DNA of 64,000 nt from Viscum album (lineage: Eukaryota; Streptophyta; Magnoliopsida; Santalales; Viscaceae): NCBI GenBank assembly GCA_963277665.1, contig OY728131.1, forward strand, positions 1,392,114,688 through 1,392,178,687, read 5' to 3'. The notes beneath the pieces were generated by a model, which was not told the DNA's origin, did not search any database, and saw nothing but the letters and a program-made list of their open reading frames with translations. Shown piece after piece: positions 13,740 to 26,565 of the stretch; within the stretch, counting starts at the first letter, position 1, and each line of letters begins with the position of its first letter. The translations under genes and the position numbers were made by a program.

Positions 13740-13990
13740 TTCTAATTGTTTTAAGACTCCAACTAAAGGATTAGTTATTGAATTTTTAGTGAAAATTCCT
13801 AATTATAAAATAATTGCATCTTATGTCTTTGAATCATCTCTGGTTGACATTTATGGGAATGTGCTTCCAGAAAATCGTGTCATTTAACCTCTATTGGAAT
13901 ATGACGTAATATTAGGCATGGATAGGATTTTTTTTATAAATCCGACAATATTTGTTGTGGAATGGAAGTAAATTATGAAATTTCAAACCA
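13740..13990 (+). pseudogene. Element C aspartic protease remnant
   Basis: Near 13895-13945 the frame reads LEYDVILGMDRIFFINPTI, matching the conserved C-terminal segment of retrotransposon protease (DVILGMDWL). An upstream stretch with VKIPNYKII fits earlier protease sequence. The catalytic DTG/DSG is not recognisable. It lies between gag and RT as expected for a Ty3/gypsy polyprotein. Confidence 0.65.
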
Positions 13991-14119
13991 TCATATGATT
14001 TTCTATCAATGTGAAAATAATTGTGATCTACTTATGGAAATTACATCCAGTATATGGGTATTAATTCACATACATAAGGCATGTTTATCTCAAATGGTTG
14101 GAGATAAAATTAACACCAA

Positions 14120-14325
14120 TGATATGCCTATTTTTTGAGAATTTTTAGATGGCTATATAGAATATTTTCATATCCTTAAACTGATACATGAATTTTTGTT
14201 CTCAATTTAACTCATACCTGGTTCCAAACTAATTCCAAATACCACTTATAAAATTGACACACCTGATTTCATGTAATTTAAGAAGAAACTCTATGCAAAC
14301 CTTGAAAAGGGATTCATTTGGACAA
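14120..14325 (+). pseudogene. Element C reverse transcriptase, N-terminal fragment
   Basis: Near 14200-14260 a frame reads LIPGSKLIPNTTYK, then LEKGFIWTS at about 14299-14325. These are successive conserved segments at the start of Ty3/gypsy RT. The RT stops abruptly at 14325, where LTR sequence of element A begins. The RT core and RNase H of this element are absent from the window: its pol resumes near 30640 in the linker before integrase. Confidence 0.75.
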
Positions 14326-15152
14326 GTGGGTTTACATTAAAAAACACCCCAATTTCACATAAATATTCCATATAAAAAATTAAACACATGTTAATATCTT
14401 TCAAAAACAACATTCAAACCAAATATATGAATCAAAGAACAAACTAAATAAATTAATCAGGTAAATTAACTCATCAAATAATGTTTATAGATAGAACCAC
14501 CTACCATTAATGTCAAATACCCCCAAAAACTAGTGTGAACTTCAACCACACCTCAATCACACCACATGAAACTAGAGATGAACCCTAACCAATAGTATTT
14601 CACCCAAAAACTCAATTTTAACCCCTAAAGATAAAACCCTAGGCGATGGAAACATGAAACCATAAGAAAAGGGGAAGGAAACCCTGAAGAGAAGCAAGAA
14701 ACTAGAGAGAAACTCACTCACTTGGTGTCTCTTGAGGTTTCCCCCCCAAATCCAACTTCAAAGGTGGGTTTCAAGGGTGCTTGAGGGATCTTGGAGGATT
14801 CTCATGGCTATTATGGTCGAATGGGGGAAGAAGGGGTGCATTAGGTTTATTTCTGGATGTGTGAAATGGTAAAAAGAAATTTGTTAACACTAGGACATTT
14901 TACATGGTTTGTCTGCACGGTTCAGTAAATTGTGTGGGAAAAACATTCAGGAAATTATATCCACCACAAAACCATCATTTTCTTCCAAAATTAAAGGGGC
15001 CCTAGGGGAAACCTAGGGGAAAAGATAAGCCAAGAATATGAGGAAGTAATTCCCCAAAATTTTAAACCAATCACACCCGGTCCCCGAGAAAATGACCTAG
15101 AACCCGACACGACCCAGGAGGAAGTAAAGAATAAACAAACCCTGGTGTTACA
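14326..15152 (-). mobile_element. 3' LTR of element A, truncated
   Basis: Matches about 20137-20927 in the same orientation, including the edge segment GTGGGTTTACAT and the GATGAACCCTAAC stretch. Read on the minus strand it starts TGTAACACCAGGG next to a polypurine tract. The partner LTR is about 2.2 kb, so about 1.4 kb is missing at the 14326 side, where it abuts RT of element C. It contains a run of C at about 14741. Confidence 0.7.
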
Positions 15153-15166
15153 ATTCTCCCCACCAT
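15153..15166 (-). other. Polypurine tract of element A
   Basis: The complement reads ATGGTGGGGAGAAT directly before TGTAACACC. K and B have the same GGGGAGAAT-TGTAACACC junction. Confidence 0.7.
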
Positions 15167-18100
15167 AAATATTTCCACCACTAAAAATCCATGACATGTC
15201 CATATGAAAAAAAATCGATACCATTTCCCAGATCAAAGAGGGGTTCCCAACGAATTCCAAATGAAAAAATTACAAGGCCACTGCCAACATTAAAAAGGGA
15301 TTTGGTCTAACTTGGGAGGCCATGTTGGACTCCCCCACTAAGTTTCATGTACCCCCAATGTTTAATACACCTCCATTTGATCAAAAAAATATACTCTCAT
15401 TGCACACAAACTGACATCATGAGACTTACACCTTACACATTCCTAAGAATATCAAATAGTCTACCTCTATCGAACAATGGATTAGAGTGATGATAACACA
15501 ACCTTACTTAAACAAAAAAATTTGGCATGTTCCATTCCCAATGTTTATTGAAGAAAGAAGTTGATGGTTAGATAGTTCTGAATGAGACTACCTACCTCCA
15601 ATACAACAATAGGAACACAACATAATTACTGATATGGGGATACCTGAATGAACTCCCCACCAAAAGTAATATACTAACCAACAAAACAAATCCAGAATAC
15701 CAGTATAGGGAGGCCCGAATAGAGTCCCCGTTAGAATGGATAGAGAAACATTAGACTTATTACAAAAGAACACACTTGAGACCCTTGGGGTGTCTTACCA
15801 CCATAAGAACCAACCATCTTAACCAACCAACATTGACTGAAAAAGAAACCCAACATGGGATACCTTGGGTGCTTCCCACACAACTTATTCTCCTACCATA
15901 AGAGGCATGTTCAACAAAACTCCAAACCCAAAAAGGCACTATACAGTTCACCAGTCCCATGAGGTTTACCAACCTCAGATGAGTCCAACCAAAATAGAGA
16001 ACAAAATGGACCTACAAGGTTATTCAAACATAAATAACCATAATGAGAGTCATACAAACAAGGGTTCAATAACTGGGGTTATGAAAAGAAAAATCCACCA
16101 AAAATACTTGTAAATGAGGTGGGACTCCTCAACCAACATGGATTAAAACCCTACGTAATAGGGTCCACATGTTCCTTTTCCACCATACTGGACAACTTGA
16201 AATTAAACCTCCCCATCGGAACCTCAAACTGTCACAACCTCCCACACCAAATACAGAAGTTAAACCAAGATCCTTTACATCTATGGGGTTTTATAAATTT
16301 GTTACATATTCAATATAGGACCTATGGATGGATATTAGATGATTGAAGAACCTCATGCCTCACAATAAGGTGTTGAAACCCCCCCCCCTGATAAAAAATT
16401 CTCATTCTCGTACCACAAGAAACCACACCTCCTCTCATTCAAATCCACCATGATATAACAAATTCTAAAACCCAATTTACAATAACACAACACCTTCATC
16501 AATATAGGGGCATCAAGGATGCATATGCATTTCCCCTATCACCTTGAATATGAAACAATAGAAGAAAGAACAGAAGGAATACACCTTCATTCAAGATAGA
16601 GAATTTCATGAATTCCTGGATGAAAACTCACTTTCAATTAATGGTAAGTCCTTGAAAATTTATTCAACATTCACTTTTTCTCTTTAATGTGAACACAAAA
16701 CAAGAAGACACCATTGAACGTGACCCTAGAAACAAATATATACATTATAAGGATTATGACCTTGAACTGAGACTCAAGCTGCATGAGATTACCGCAAGCA
16801 TCCATAATTGCCTCAAACTGCCAGATTTGCCACACTAGTGGCCTAACATTAATCCCCTTTTTATGAGAAACCAACTAAATACACAATGACCCTTAATGTA
16901 GAAAAAATCTGGAACTCTGGACTGATTTACCTTTCCTCACTAGAATTCACATTCACAATGTCCAGATAGAACCTATAGATGTAATGGTGACAAACATCAC
17001 CTTTGATGAATCCAAAAAATTAAGATATTAAGGTCTATTTAATCTTTAAACATTTATTCTCCTACTAAAAGAGGATCCACTTAACCAAAAGAAAATATTG
17101 TGGTAGACTAAATCGCCCAAGCTCAAGAATGAATTCCTTATATTGATCAACTTGAGGAGCTTCTAGTGGGGAATCAGCCTGGACCACACTTTAACTATGA
17201 ATTAACTCTTTATGTAGGCATACCCTATCCAAAAATATAACCCAATGGACCAACCAAAAAAGTTATTTTTTCAAAACATATTGTCAAAACATATAAAAAA
17301 ATAAAAACAAACACATGGGGGAAACCATCGCAAAGGCTTCCCAAACCATTTCTCATAAATACCACTAACTAACATTTCAACCCATCATACCAACGAAACA
17401 AAAACCCAAAGAATATTTCAAATAAGAGCGGTTCTCAAACTCAAAATATCCCACAACCACATTACCAAAACACATATGACACACCCCCAAACATTGGTTA
17501 TCTAATCATTAAATTTACCTTCAAATAATATTTCATTGAAAGTAAATGGTGTTGGTGGTTAGCACATTCACCAATGGTATCCCATGGGCCTCACGCATGC
17601 ATGTTTCCATGACACACTGGGCACACTCTTCATATCCACACCAGAACTCATCCATTAATTCCATTAACTATCCATATTACCATGTAAACCCATGAATTTA
17701 GACACCCTTGAGGATACCCAGGTCCAAAACTGAAGCTTTCCTTATCTAAAAAACAAAACATTATACACATAATTTCTCTTTCTCAAAACCACTAACTAGA
17801 AAATCAAAACCAAATTAAAATATAACAAACCTTTTTAGAAAATCACCAACCATTAAAATAAATGATCACTTTCTATTCTTACACATTAATTTCAAATCAT
17901 TTCACCCCATTTCAAAGCACATCCAATTTCATGAAAAACTCCATTTAATAAATCATTATTTAATTAAGAACACACATATTCTCATTTAAAAACAATGTTC
18001 TAAAGATTCATAAAACTTTTCAAATTATTACTAATCACCAAATCAAAATTAATTTCTAAACTCCACAAATAATGGAAAAAACACACCATACCATTCAAAA

Positions 18101-18713
18101 AACGTTTCAATTGTTTAAAATTTTCTATTTGAAACTGATTTTAAAAACACACTTAAAAAATGTCCAAAAATTAAAAAAATAACATTTCCACCCTTTCATA
18201 GTTCAAACCATTACTTTTTTATTGGAAAATAATGTCTGAAAAATACATATTTCTTAGAACCAAATAATTTCTACTTTAAAACAATATCTCCATGGTTCGA
18301 AAATAGGTCCTTTTCAAAACGATTTACAAAAGTCAAAGAGACACAAGACTCATCTTAAAAGAGGGAAACTAGTTCCACTAGGTGACTCTGATATAAGTTT
18401 GGAAGCCATACGCCAGTCACTACACCATCACAAAGAGTTTTCTGGGAATATATCCCTAGCTCCACATGGTTTTCTAGGCCTTGAAAGCTCACTAGGACTG
18501 TTGACTCACCTCCCATTTCATTTCACAAAAAAGATAAACCATAAGGACTAAAAGACTTAGATGGAACCCTAATTCCCTGGGTAACTCATGTCCTGGAACA
18601 AGGTGTGTTGGTTAATCACCTTAATCGTAACCAAAACATTGAATTCAGAAAATCCATGCGCTGATATACGTATACTCTTTCCTAAAAGAACATAACCCAA
18701 ATGATCGAACCTA
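15167..18713 (-). mobile_element. Element A interior, no recognisable gag-pol
   Basis: The region lies between a polypurine tract and a primer site on the minus strand, so it is the interior of an LTR element about 3.5 kb long. I found no zinc knuckle, protease, RT, RNase H or integrase motif on either strand. The + strand is strongly enriched in A and C, and 14.6-18.8 kb is less AT-rich than the rest. Between about 15600 and 16180 there are degenerate repeats of roughly 70 bp built on GGGATACCTGAATG-AACTCCCC-like units. A C run lies at about 16380. Short open frames occur here but none resembles a known family. The element may be non-autonomous (LARD-like) or carry decayed unknown sequence. 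Confidence 0.5.
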
Positions 18714-18724
18714 CTTTGATACCA
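18714..18724 (-). other. Primer binding site of element A
   Basis: The complement reads TGGTATCAAAG, one change from the initiator-Met-type TGGTATCAGAG, four bases after an LTR end reading CATGACA. Confidence 0.7.
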
Positions 18725-18727
18725 TTT

Positions 18728-20927
18728 TGTCATGAATCATGTTGGCTCACCATCTAACCCGGCACCCAACCCGGTTTGCGGTGAGGTACAAAGGGCATTC
18801 TTGATCCACATGGCCTGGTACAAGTGCTCGATTATCTTAAATAACAATTTGAAATAGTTTACCAGAATTTATAAAAATCAAAGAATAAACAAATGCTAAC
18901 AAAATGAATCTGAATTTTTCAAACCAATCCATTTTTAAATAATTACGAATTAAATTACATAGTTTAACACCTAACCCCAAAATGAAAAAAATAGTGAAGA
19001 AATTATACACCAATAAACACCTCATGGAAAAGGTAATCACCCTCAAACCATCTCCACAACCCTACACCAAGAAATCTCTTATAACCCTATTTTATATCAC
19101 AATAAACCATACCCTTACTAGTTTCAAACATTAAAAAGTATACTTACAACAAATGTTATAAGTATGGTGTGACACTAATCACTATATGGTTCCACCAAAG
19201 AAAAGATTCAATGATATAAAAATTATAAGACAAAATGTAACCAAGTTTTCATAAATTTGAAATGCTATTAACAATTTTCAATGGATGAAACTTTAAATGA
19301 AACCCATTTTTAAGAAGGAAACATTAAAGACTTGTCATTTTTAAAGAAAACACACTTTATTCTGAAATTAAAAATCTAACACATTGTATTCCAATGGAAA
19401 GTAAAATATAATTAATGAACACTAGTCACTAGAAATTCCCCTATGCACTAACTAATTGTGGGGCTCTAGGTTCACCGTATCTCGATGTAAAAGTAACCAT
19501 AACCAATAACCGTCTCACTCACAAGCCACAATGAGGGGAAAATCCAATAGCCGAGTTGTCCCCAAACATCATCATAGTTTAAATTAGTGTTTTCATCATC
19601 AATATCTCATAGTGAAATGGGGATAAGGTCTCTACCAGATTACTAGAATAATATTTATAGTCCAACCACCTAGATATATGGGCTTCCCTTTTGTTTTCAA
19701 TAATGTTTTATATGTTATAAATTTTGATTTTCACAATCAAATTTTATTTTAACATCATACACACACAAAACAACCCGCACACATTTTTTTCATCTCTTTT
19801 ACAATTCAATAAATCATTTAAACAATTTTATAAAACATTTACAAATGAGGTACACATCAAAGAACATCCCTTGAACTTCCAAAATAATTTTAAAATATAA
19901 GCCTATCGAAATAGTTTTCAACTTTTATCTCACCTCCCAAACCATTCAGTGAACTATTTTGACAATTCATAAAATAATGCCAAGAAGTACCATAAGCCCT
20001 TACCCAAAAAACCTACCAACAATACATTTTTTAGAATCGAAAACAAGATAATACTACCCAAAAATAAAATTTTCAGTAATTTAATGTTTTATTAAACTAA
20101 TTGTACAAGTTTTCAAACACCAAAAAATGATTCCAAGTGGGTTTACATCAAAAACACTCCAATTTAACTTAAATTATCCATATAAATATCAAACACATGT
20201 TAATATCATTAAAAAAAATATCAAAACCATTATAAATATAAAACATCATGATAAATAAATTATGAAAGAAAATTTACTCATCAAACAGTGTTTACAGATG
20301 GAACCCCTTACATTTGATGTTAAAAACCCCCATAACTGGTGCGAACTTCAATAGCACCACTTGTAAGTAGAGATGAACCCTAACTAAGATGATTGCACCC
20401 AAAAAATAATGGTTAAAACTAAGGATGAAATCCTAGGATATAGAAACATGAGACCCCAAGAAAAGGGGGAAGAAACCTTGAAGATTAGGAAGAAACTAGA
20501 GAGAAACTCCTTTACTTGGTATCCCTTGAGGTTTTCGCACCAAATCCACCTTAAAAGGTGAGTTTCAAGGGAGATTACTGGATCTTGGAGGCATCCCATG
20601 GCTTCTTGGCACTAATTATGGAATAGGGGGTGCATTAGGATTATTAATATAAGGTTAAAATTGTTAAAACCCATTTTAACCCCTATATATTGTGTATGAT
20701 TTGTCCGCATGGTTTAGAAAATCATGTGGCTAGTTTTATCCTCCCAAAACCCATCAGTTTCTAAAAAAATAGGGATCCTAGGGGAAAATATGGAAAAATA
20801 TATTCCCTGAATAGGAGGAAATAATTCCCAAAATGTTGAATCTTGTCACACATAATTCATGATAAAATGAACAAGAACCTGACACAACTCGGGACGAAGT
20901 AATGATTAAAAGACCCCAGTGTGGTAG
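18728..20927 (-). mobile_element. 5' LTR of element A (about 2.2 kb)
   Basis: Bounded by the primer site below and, above, by CCCAGTGTGGTA, the counterpart of CCTGGTGTTACA at the other LTR. About 790 bp at the upper end match the truncated LTR at 14326-15152. Near 18755 it carries AACCCGGCACCCAACCCGG, reminiscent of the minisatellite unit in the K LTR. It abuts the cut edge of LTR B at about 20928. No gene is visible. Confidence 0.65.
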
Positions 20928-22075
20928 GTTTAGTAAGGATATTCCATTAATCTAACAAAAGAATATTATATATATAAGTTAATGGAGTTATAATGAATGT
21001 ATGTACATAATAAGTTAGGATATGATTGAAATGATAATAAATTAAAAGAAATTTAAAGTGAATGAAAAAGTATTTACCTCTTGAATTTTTCTCCTTCAGA
21101 ACCTTCTTAAAGAGCTTTGAAAAAGTCTTTTAGGTGCGACCTAAATGACCAGAATGCAGGGGATCAGTTTGGAAGAGTTATTAGGTAGAAATTATACAAT
21201 ATTAAAGGATTTTTAGGTGTTAGGATGTGTGGTGGTGATTAGTTGTATTTATAGTGGATGAGTGGGGTGTTTTCTCATTATTTTATTCACTAGTTTTTTA
21301 TTTTGGATCAAGACTATTAATATTTTGAGAATTATCATTGAATATATTAATATAATGAATTAGAGTTCTAGATTATGTTATTACATTATACATACATCAT
21401 CTAATGGTACAATAATGCATTTATTTAGCTTATGTCAAAAACTATCATATTTTAATATTCACTAAAATTTCAATTATTTTTGAAAAATGCCAAAACATCT
21501 CGTTAACAATTTTTTGAGATGTAAAATTCAAAAATAAATTCCATTTTTTGAAAATAAATTTATAAATATGACAATTTTAATTTTTAATTAAAACCACCAT
21601 TTACTCAAAATACCAAATTTAATATTATATTTAATTTTGTGACACTTTGAAAAATTAATTAAGGCCTCATAAAAATATACTATAATCAAAAGTTAAAAAT
21701 ATATTAACTTCTAAACCTATTTTATTAAAATAAATATTCTGTTGGATCATTTTTTTAATTTTGAAATTTTAAATAAAAATTTATGATTCAAAAAAAATCA
21801 AACACTTAACTTATCATTTATAAAACATTTATTTACTTATTTCATGATATAAATATGACATGTTATTATTTATTAGATACCCAAATTTTATATATACATT
21901 CATAGTTGAATTTACTATTATATAGGTCATATTACTATTTTAATGGTCACATTACTATTCTAACAGTCATATTAAATAATAAATTATAATTTAAAACTTG
22001 GTGTTGCATGAATTATAAACTATCGAAGATTCTAAATTTAAAAAGTGACATAACATAAAATATTGGGGTGTTACA
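20928..22075 (-). mobile_element. 3' LTR of element B, truncated
   Basis: Aligns with about 29200-30349, for example GAATATTTACC-like and CTTTTGGGTGAGACC-like segments. It ends at TGGGGTGTTACA followed by TTCTCCCCACATTC, which on the minus strand is the polypurine tract and LTR start. A minus-strand TATA (complement of TATTTATAGTGG near 21247) is kept. The remaining 2.1 kb of this LTR is missing where element A begins. Confidence 0.75.
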
Positions 22076-22090
22076 TTCTCCCCACATTCA
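22076..22090 (-). other. Polypurine tract of element B
   Basis: The complement reads GAATGTGGGGAGAA directly before TGTAACACCCCA. It is nearly the same as the K tract. Confidence 0.75.
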
Positions 22091-22139
22091 AAAACATTCA
22101 TCCTCAAAATTATATAATATCACCTCATAAAATTATTTT

Positions 22140-23500
22140 TTTAGTTCTTCATCTTAATTTCCTTTGGTTCCCACATCACATCTTCGATTTTATGATTTTT
22201 TAAAGTACATTTACAATTAAAGTCATATGAGCCCCTGAAACTTGTTCTCTAGTTTCTATAATCTTTATTTGATCTCCACATTAAGATATATTAGTGCCCA
22301 ATTCTATTCCATTATATATCAGTACATGCATTGGGTCTGGGAAGTACTTACTAAAAAAAAGAGTTATGCAATACATTGTTTAAATTAAAAAGGATAGGTT
22401 TCTTCACCAAAAAAATATGTCAATACACCAATTTTCTACAAAATTTAAAAAGAACCAATGTATCTAGGTCTTACATTCACTTTTTTCCTAAATCTTATAA
22501 CACCCTTCCATGGAGATACCTTCAAGAATACATGATCTACTTCTTGAAACTCCAATATATTTATTTGGTTTTCAACATATCTTTATTGCCTTTTTGGAGC
22601 TACTTTGATATGTGTTTGGATAGTCTTTACCTTCTTTATTGTTTCCCCTAAATGTTCTAGTCCTATAAGCTTCCTTTCACCAAATTCATCCTAAGAAGTT
22701 GGTGTATGAAAAATCTTTCTATATAATGCTTCATGTAGTTCCATTTTAATACCTAAATGGAAACTATTATTTTATAAAAATTCTACTAAAGATAAATAAA
22801 GATACCACATACCTTAAAAGTCATGTGAAAATGACCTCAACATGTCTTCCAAAGTTTGAATAGTCTTTTAAGATTTTCCATCAGTTTGTGGGCGATATGT
22901 CATGCTCAAATGAAGTTACCTATCTAAATCATAATGAATACAGTTCCAAGAAATTATATGTACATTATGGATCACAATGATGAAAAATTGAAATAGGTTC
23001 TCCATGAAGTCTTATAACTTCATTAATATAGAGTCATGCAAGGAACTCTAGTGGAAAATATTCCCTTATACCATAGAAATGATCAGATTTTGTATGTCAA
23101 TCAACAATTACCCATATTGAATCATTCATTCTTGGATTCTTTGGTAATCCAATAATAAAAGACAAAGTAATTGCATTCCATTTCCATGTAAGAATATGAA
23201 GAGGTATCATGAATACTTTAGGATGTTGTCTTTCAACATTCACCGATTAATAAACAAAACATCTTGATACATAATCACCAATTTACCGCTTTATATTATC
23301 CCATCAGAAATTTTTCATCAAATATCTATAGATCATACTAATACTAGGATTTATAGTGAGATTTTAGCTATAAAAATCATCCAATAACTTCCTTTTTAGT
23401 TCAGGTATATGGGAAAAACAAAGTCTCTTCCCAAATTTCAAAATGCTATATTTATATAAATTTTCCACCCATTTTCTACTATTCACTGGTTTGGTTTTAT
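22140..23500 (-). pseudogene. Element B integrase and chromodomain-like end
   Basis: On the minus strand, 22835-22893 reads PQTDGKS then, after a stop, KTIQTLEDML: the C-terminal catalytic segment of integrase, with the catalytic Glu codon turned into a stop. Further down (near 22165-22190) EDVMWEP matches the EEATWE chromodomain-type end of Tekay/Del-like chromoviruses, about 100 bp before the LTR as in C, G and K. Integrase would insert the cDNA into chromosomes. The reading frame is broken many times. It lies downstream of RNase H in the usual order. Confidence 0.8.
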
Positions 23501-23779
23501 TTTAATGATTCTCATCCTCAAAATTAGAATGTATAATCCTTTTTAATAATTTTTTTTGGAAACATTTTAAAAATTAGTGATGTATCACCTCCCTTGGTAA
23601 TTCCCATGACAATATTTACTAGCTCTTTGTACACGGATTCTTGGAAATCATCAATTTGTTTAGAACTCCATGATACTTCTTACACAAATAATATTTGAAC
23701 TTATTTGTCTCTCCTGGTTCAAAGTTTGATGGACAGTCATAATCCTTGAGTATCACGGGAAATTTTCTTTGCCTCATGT

Positions 23780-24060
23780 TTAGTTCTTTCTATAATAGGA
23801 TATATTCAATCTCTTTTGATCTGTATATATCTCTAATCGTTCACGGTAGAGATAGTGTATTCCTATTTTAAGAGAAACTAATATATTTCTCACCTCAATA
23901 TCATGAGTTGTATAGTTCTATTCATGAGTTTTTAACAACCTTGATGCGTAGGAAATTACTCTATCATTCTACATAATGTCACAACCAAGACCTTTCTTTC
24001 CTTCATCCCTATAGATCACAAATCCACCCTTTCCTAATGGTAGATTCAAGATTTTATTAT
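23780..24060 (-). pseudogene. Element B RNase H remnant
   Basis: The minus strand reads LPLGKGGFVIYRDEGKKGLG, then VISYASRLLKTHE, NYTTHDIEVRNILVSLKI and EIYTDQKRLNIF. These are the successive conserved blocks of Ty3/gypsy RNase H, with the three acidic catalytic positions (D in YRDEG, E in HDIEV, D in YTDQK) all kept. A stop codon interrupts the frame. RNase H removes the RNA strand during reverse transcription. Confidence 0.85.
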
Positions 24061-24199
24061 TAACTAATCTCTTCTATAGTTCAAAAATGCGTTATTTAAA
24101 TTTCTTTTTCCAAATTAACTTAACCCATTTACGAGTAATCTTGGTTAATAGCTTAGCTAATTGGGTAAAATTTTAATGAAACGCCGATAGTAACCTACT

Positions 24200-25005
24200 A
24201 AACTAAGGAAATTACATACCTAATTTTTTCTCATTACAGCAGGAGATTCCTAAATTACCATTTTATTTATACAATAAAATGATATTCCATACTTAGAGAA
24301 AATATGTCCATGAAAAGAAAAAAATTTAATCCATAATTCACACTTTCTAAAGATCTCATGCAACTCTTTTCTTCTAAAATTCATCATAATAATATGTAAG
24401 TGGTTCTCATAATCCTCATAGATTTTAGATTTTATTACAATATTATCAATAAATACAATAAAAAGTCATCAAGATATTTCAATAATACTTTATTCATTAG
24501 ATACATGAATACAAAGGGATCATTTTTCATTCAAAATGATATTACTATAAACTAGTAATGTCAATACCTAGTTTGAAATGTTCTATTTGGCATATATTCC
24601 TTCATCACATGAAATTGATGATATCCATAAAGAAGGTCAATCCTCAAAAAAATATTTATCTCCATGAATTTGATAAAATAAATAATCAATGTGAGGATGA
24701 ATATACTTGTTTTTTATTGTAATTGCATTTATTTCTCTATAGTTAATGAAAACACTCATGGATCCATCTTTCTTCTTAACAAAGATAACAAGGGCTCACC
24801 ATGGATAAAAATAAGGATAAATAAATTCCTTATTACTCAAAATCCCATTCTGGTTCTTCAAATCTAATAATTCCAATGTTTTCATTGTATAAGGAGTATT
24901 TGATATTTTCCATGTTTTAGAGATTAAATTTATAGAAAAATTAATTTTACACTCTATAGGATATTCAGGTAAATCCTGAAGAAATATATCAATGTATTCC
25001 TGCAC
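24200..25005 (-). pseudogene. Element B reverse transcriptase remnant
   Basis: From 25005 the minus strand reads FLQDLPEYP, FSINLISKTWKISNTPYTM and GILSNKEFIYPYFYPW, the conserved start of Ty3/gypsy RT. It continues with VFVKKKDGSM-like, SVFINYREINAITIKNKY, YGYHQFHVMKE and TFQTRY blocks. The active site reads FIVFIDNIVIKS at about 24435-24462, where the family has FIDD, so the second catalytic Asp is Asn. Frameshifts are present. RT would copy the element RNA into cDNA. Confidence 0.9.
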
Positions 25006-25109
25006 AATAGGTATATAGTAAATTTGAATATTACATTCTACATCAACATATTTTTCCCCTTAAACCCAAATAATTTCTTTCATTATAGTTTTTTGTGGTG
25101 GTTCTAGGT

Positions 25110-25500
25110 ATTAATTGGATGATTAGGTGCCTGCTCTAAAGATAAGGGATTCACTATCTTCCTCAAAAATTGTAACTTCATTCTTCTTGAAATTGATTTT
25201 CACATAAAATATTGAAATCCATTCGATACCAATTATTATATCAAAATCAACCATATGTATGACAATAAGGTTTTCAAGTAAGGAACACTAATGTGTCATA
25301 AAGGGGACTCACTGACACATATTTTTTATAATGATACTTCCCTTCAAAGTTTTAACGAACAATAGTTTAATTAAATAAAAATGGAAATTTTTAATTTTCC
25401 TAGAAAACTGTGAAGATATAAAAGAATTCAATAATCTAGAATCAAAAAACCATTGGCTATGTTTGAGGAAAATATTAAATTACCTACCAAAAAATCATTA
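25110..25500 (-). pseudogene. Element B aspartic protease remnant
   Basis: Near 25432-25467 the minus strand reads WFFDSRLLNSFI in the place of the family's VLFDSGASHSFI, so the catalytic DSG has become DSR. Near 25180-25260 VDFDIIIGIEWISIFYVKI matches the DVIIGMDWL segment. It sits between the zinc knuckles and RT. Protease would cut the Gag-Pol polyprotein. Confidence 0.8.
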
Positions 25501-25659
25501 GGAACTTTAACCTCAATATTTATGATCACGTAATATTTCCCTTACTCTGTTGTCCTTTTCTACGGAATTATTCCTTGTAGCATAGGAAAATAATTTGAAA
25601 ATTTTCCTATATCATTATAATTATAGAATTGAAAATTAGTTACTTGTTTCTATACCGTT

Positions 25660-26565
25660 CAATCATGTGCTTGGGGTATTTTTCTCGACACTTATAACAT
25701 ACAAATTTTCATTTTAACTAGGAAACATGGTGATTCTTTCCACAAGCATCACACACTAAAAAACTACATCTTTTATTCTTCCCATTATCCATTCTTTTCT
25801 TGGCCACCCTCTTCATCCCACTTTTCCCCTAGATTCATAAGACTAATATAATTAATTCTCTATTTTAATAGAATATGAGTCAATATCTTTGTATGATGAA
25901 AACATTTTGGAGACCAATACCCTTCAAGGAATGGTTTTAAACCATCAATGAATCGATCAATCATTCACTTTAGATTGCATAAATATTCCACTACATATCT
26001 CTATCACCATGTAAAATTATCTTTATACGTGGAAACATTATCGTCCTCATTTTTCCGTAGATTCAATAATTTTCCCTTTATATTCGTTTCTATATGTGAG
26101 GCTAATACTTTTACAAGCACAATTATTACAATTCTTAGATTCCATTTTTTTCTACTTCTCCCTCCACTTTTTTTTTTTGAATCTCCGATATCCATTGGTC
26201 TGGATCTACCAAGAGATAATAAATTTCTATGAAAACCATCTTCCTTTTGTTAGTTCCCGAATAATGAATTTTATTTTCTAAGAAACTTATACATAGATCA
26301 CCTAAAAATGTATTTGTAGTCCCATTGAATGATGAATGTTGTTGTCTCATAAAGTGGTATACCATAGTACCTCCATGTTTTGGATCATGATGCTCCATAA
26401 AGGTATGGTTACTATAAACATCCTAAGCCAGTTGTCTCAGTATAGTTATAACTTTTTCACCTCCAATTGTAGCTCATGTTCTAATATCATTATCTTACAT
26501 CTATGGGAAATCCATTCATGGAATTATAGAATTGATATAGTTTAAATCCTTCCACTAGGTGACAC
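25660..26565 (-). pseudogene. Element B gag remnant
   Basis: The start lies at 26563-26565, where the + strand has CAC instead of the CAT of the K gag start, inside the same flank (CTTCTAAACAA); the ATG is lost. The minus strand then shows SSFNGTTNTFLGDLC and KMVFIEIYYLLVDPDQWISE (capsid), KGKLLNLRKNEDDNVSTYKD, and KMIDRFIDGLKPFLEG. Two degraded knuckles follow: CDACGKNHHVS near 25740 and CYKCREKYPKH near 25680. This is the full Gag layout that K has shortened. Confidence 0.85.

Noticed and set aside
14326..14340. True LTR end of element A at TGGGTTTACAT
   Set aside because: On the minus strand it could read as a CCCA end, and near 20137 TTGGAATCA resembles a primer site. But the primer site and CATGACA end at 18714-18734 are better, and the similarity simply stops here. 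I keep truncation as the preferred reading.
14991..16346. Host gene in the less AT-rich part of element A
   Set aside because: Overlapping short frames on both strands, no recognisable domain, and internal degenerate repeats; no splice-consistent coding pattern seen.
26004..26398. Plus-strand frames opposite the gag of B
   Set aside because: The minus strand has the conserved Gag blocks; the + frames are shadows.
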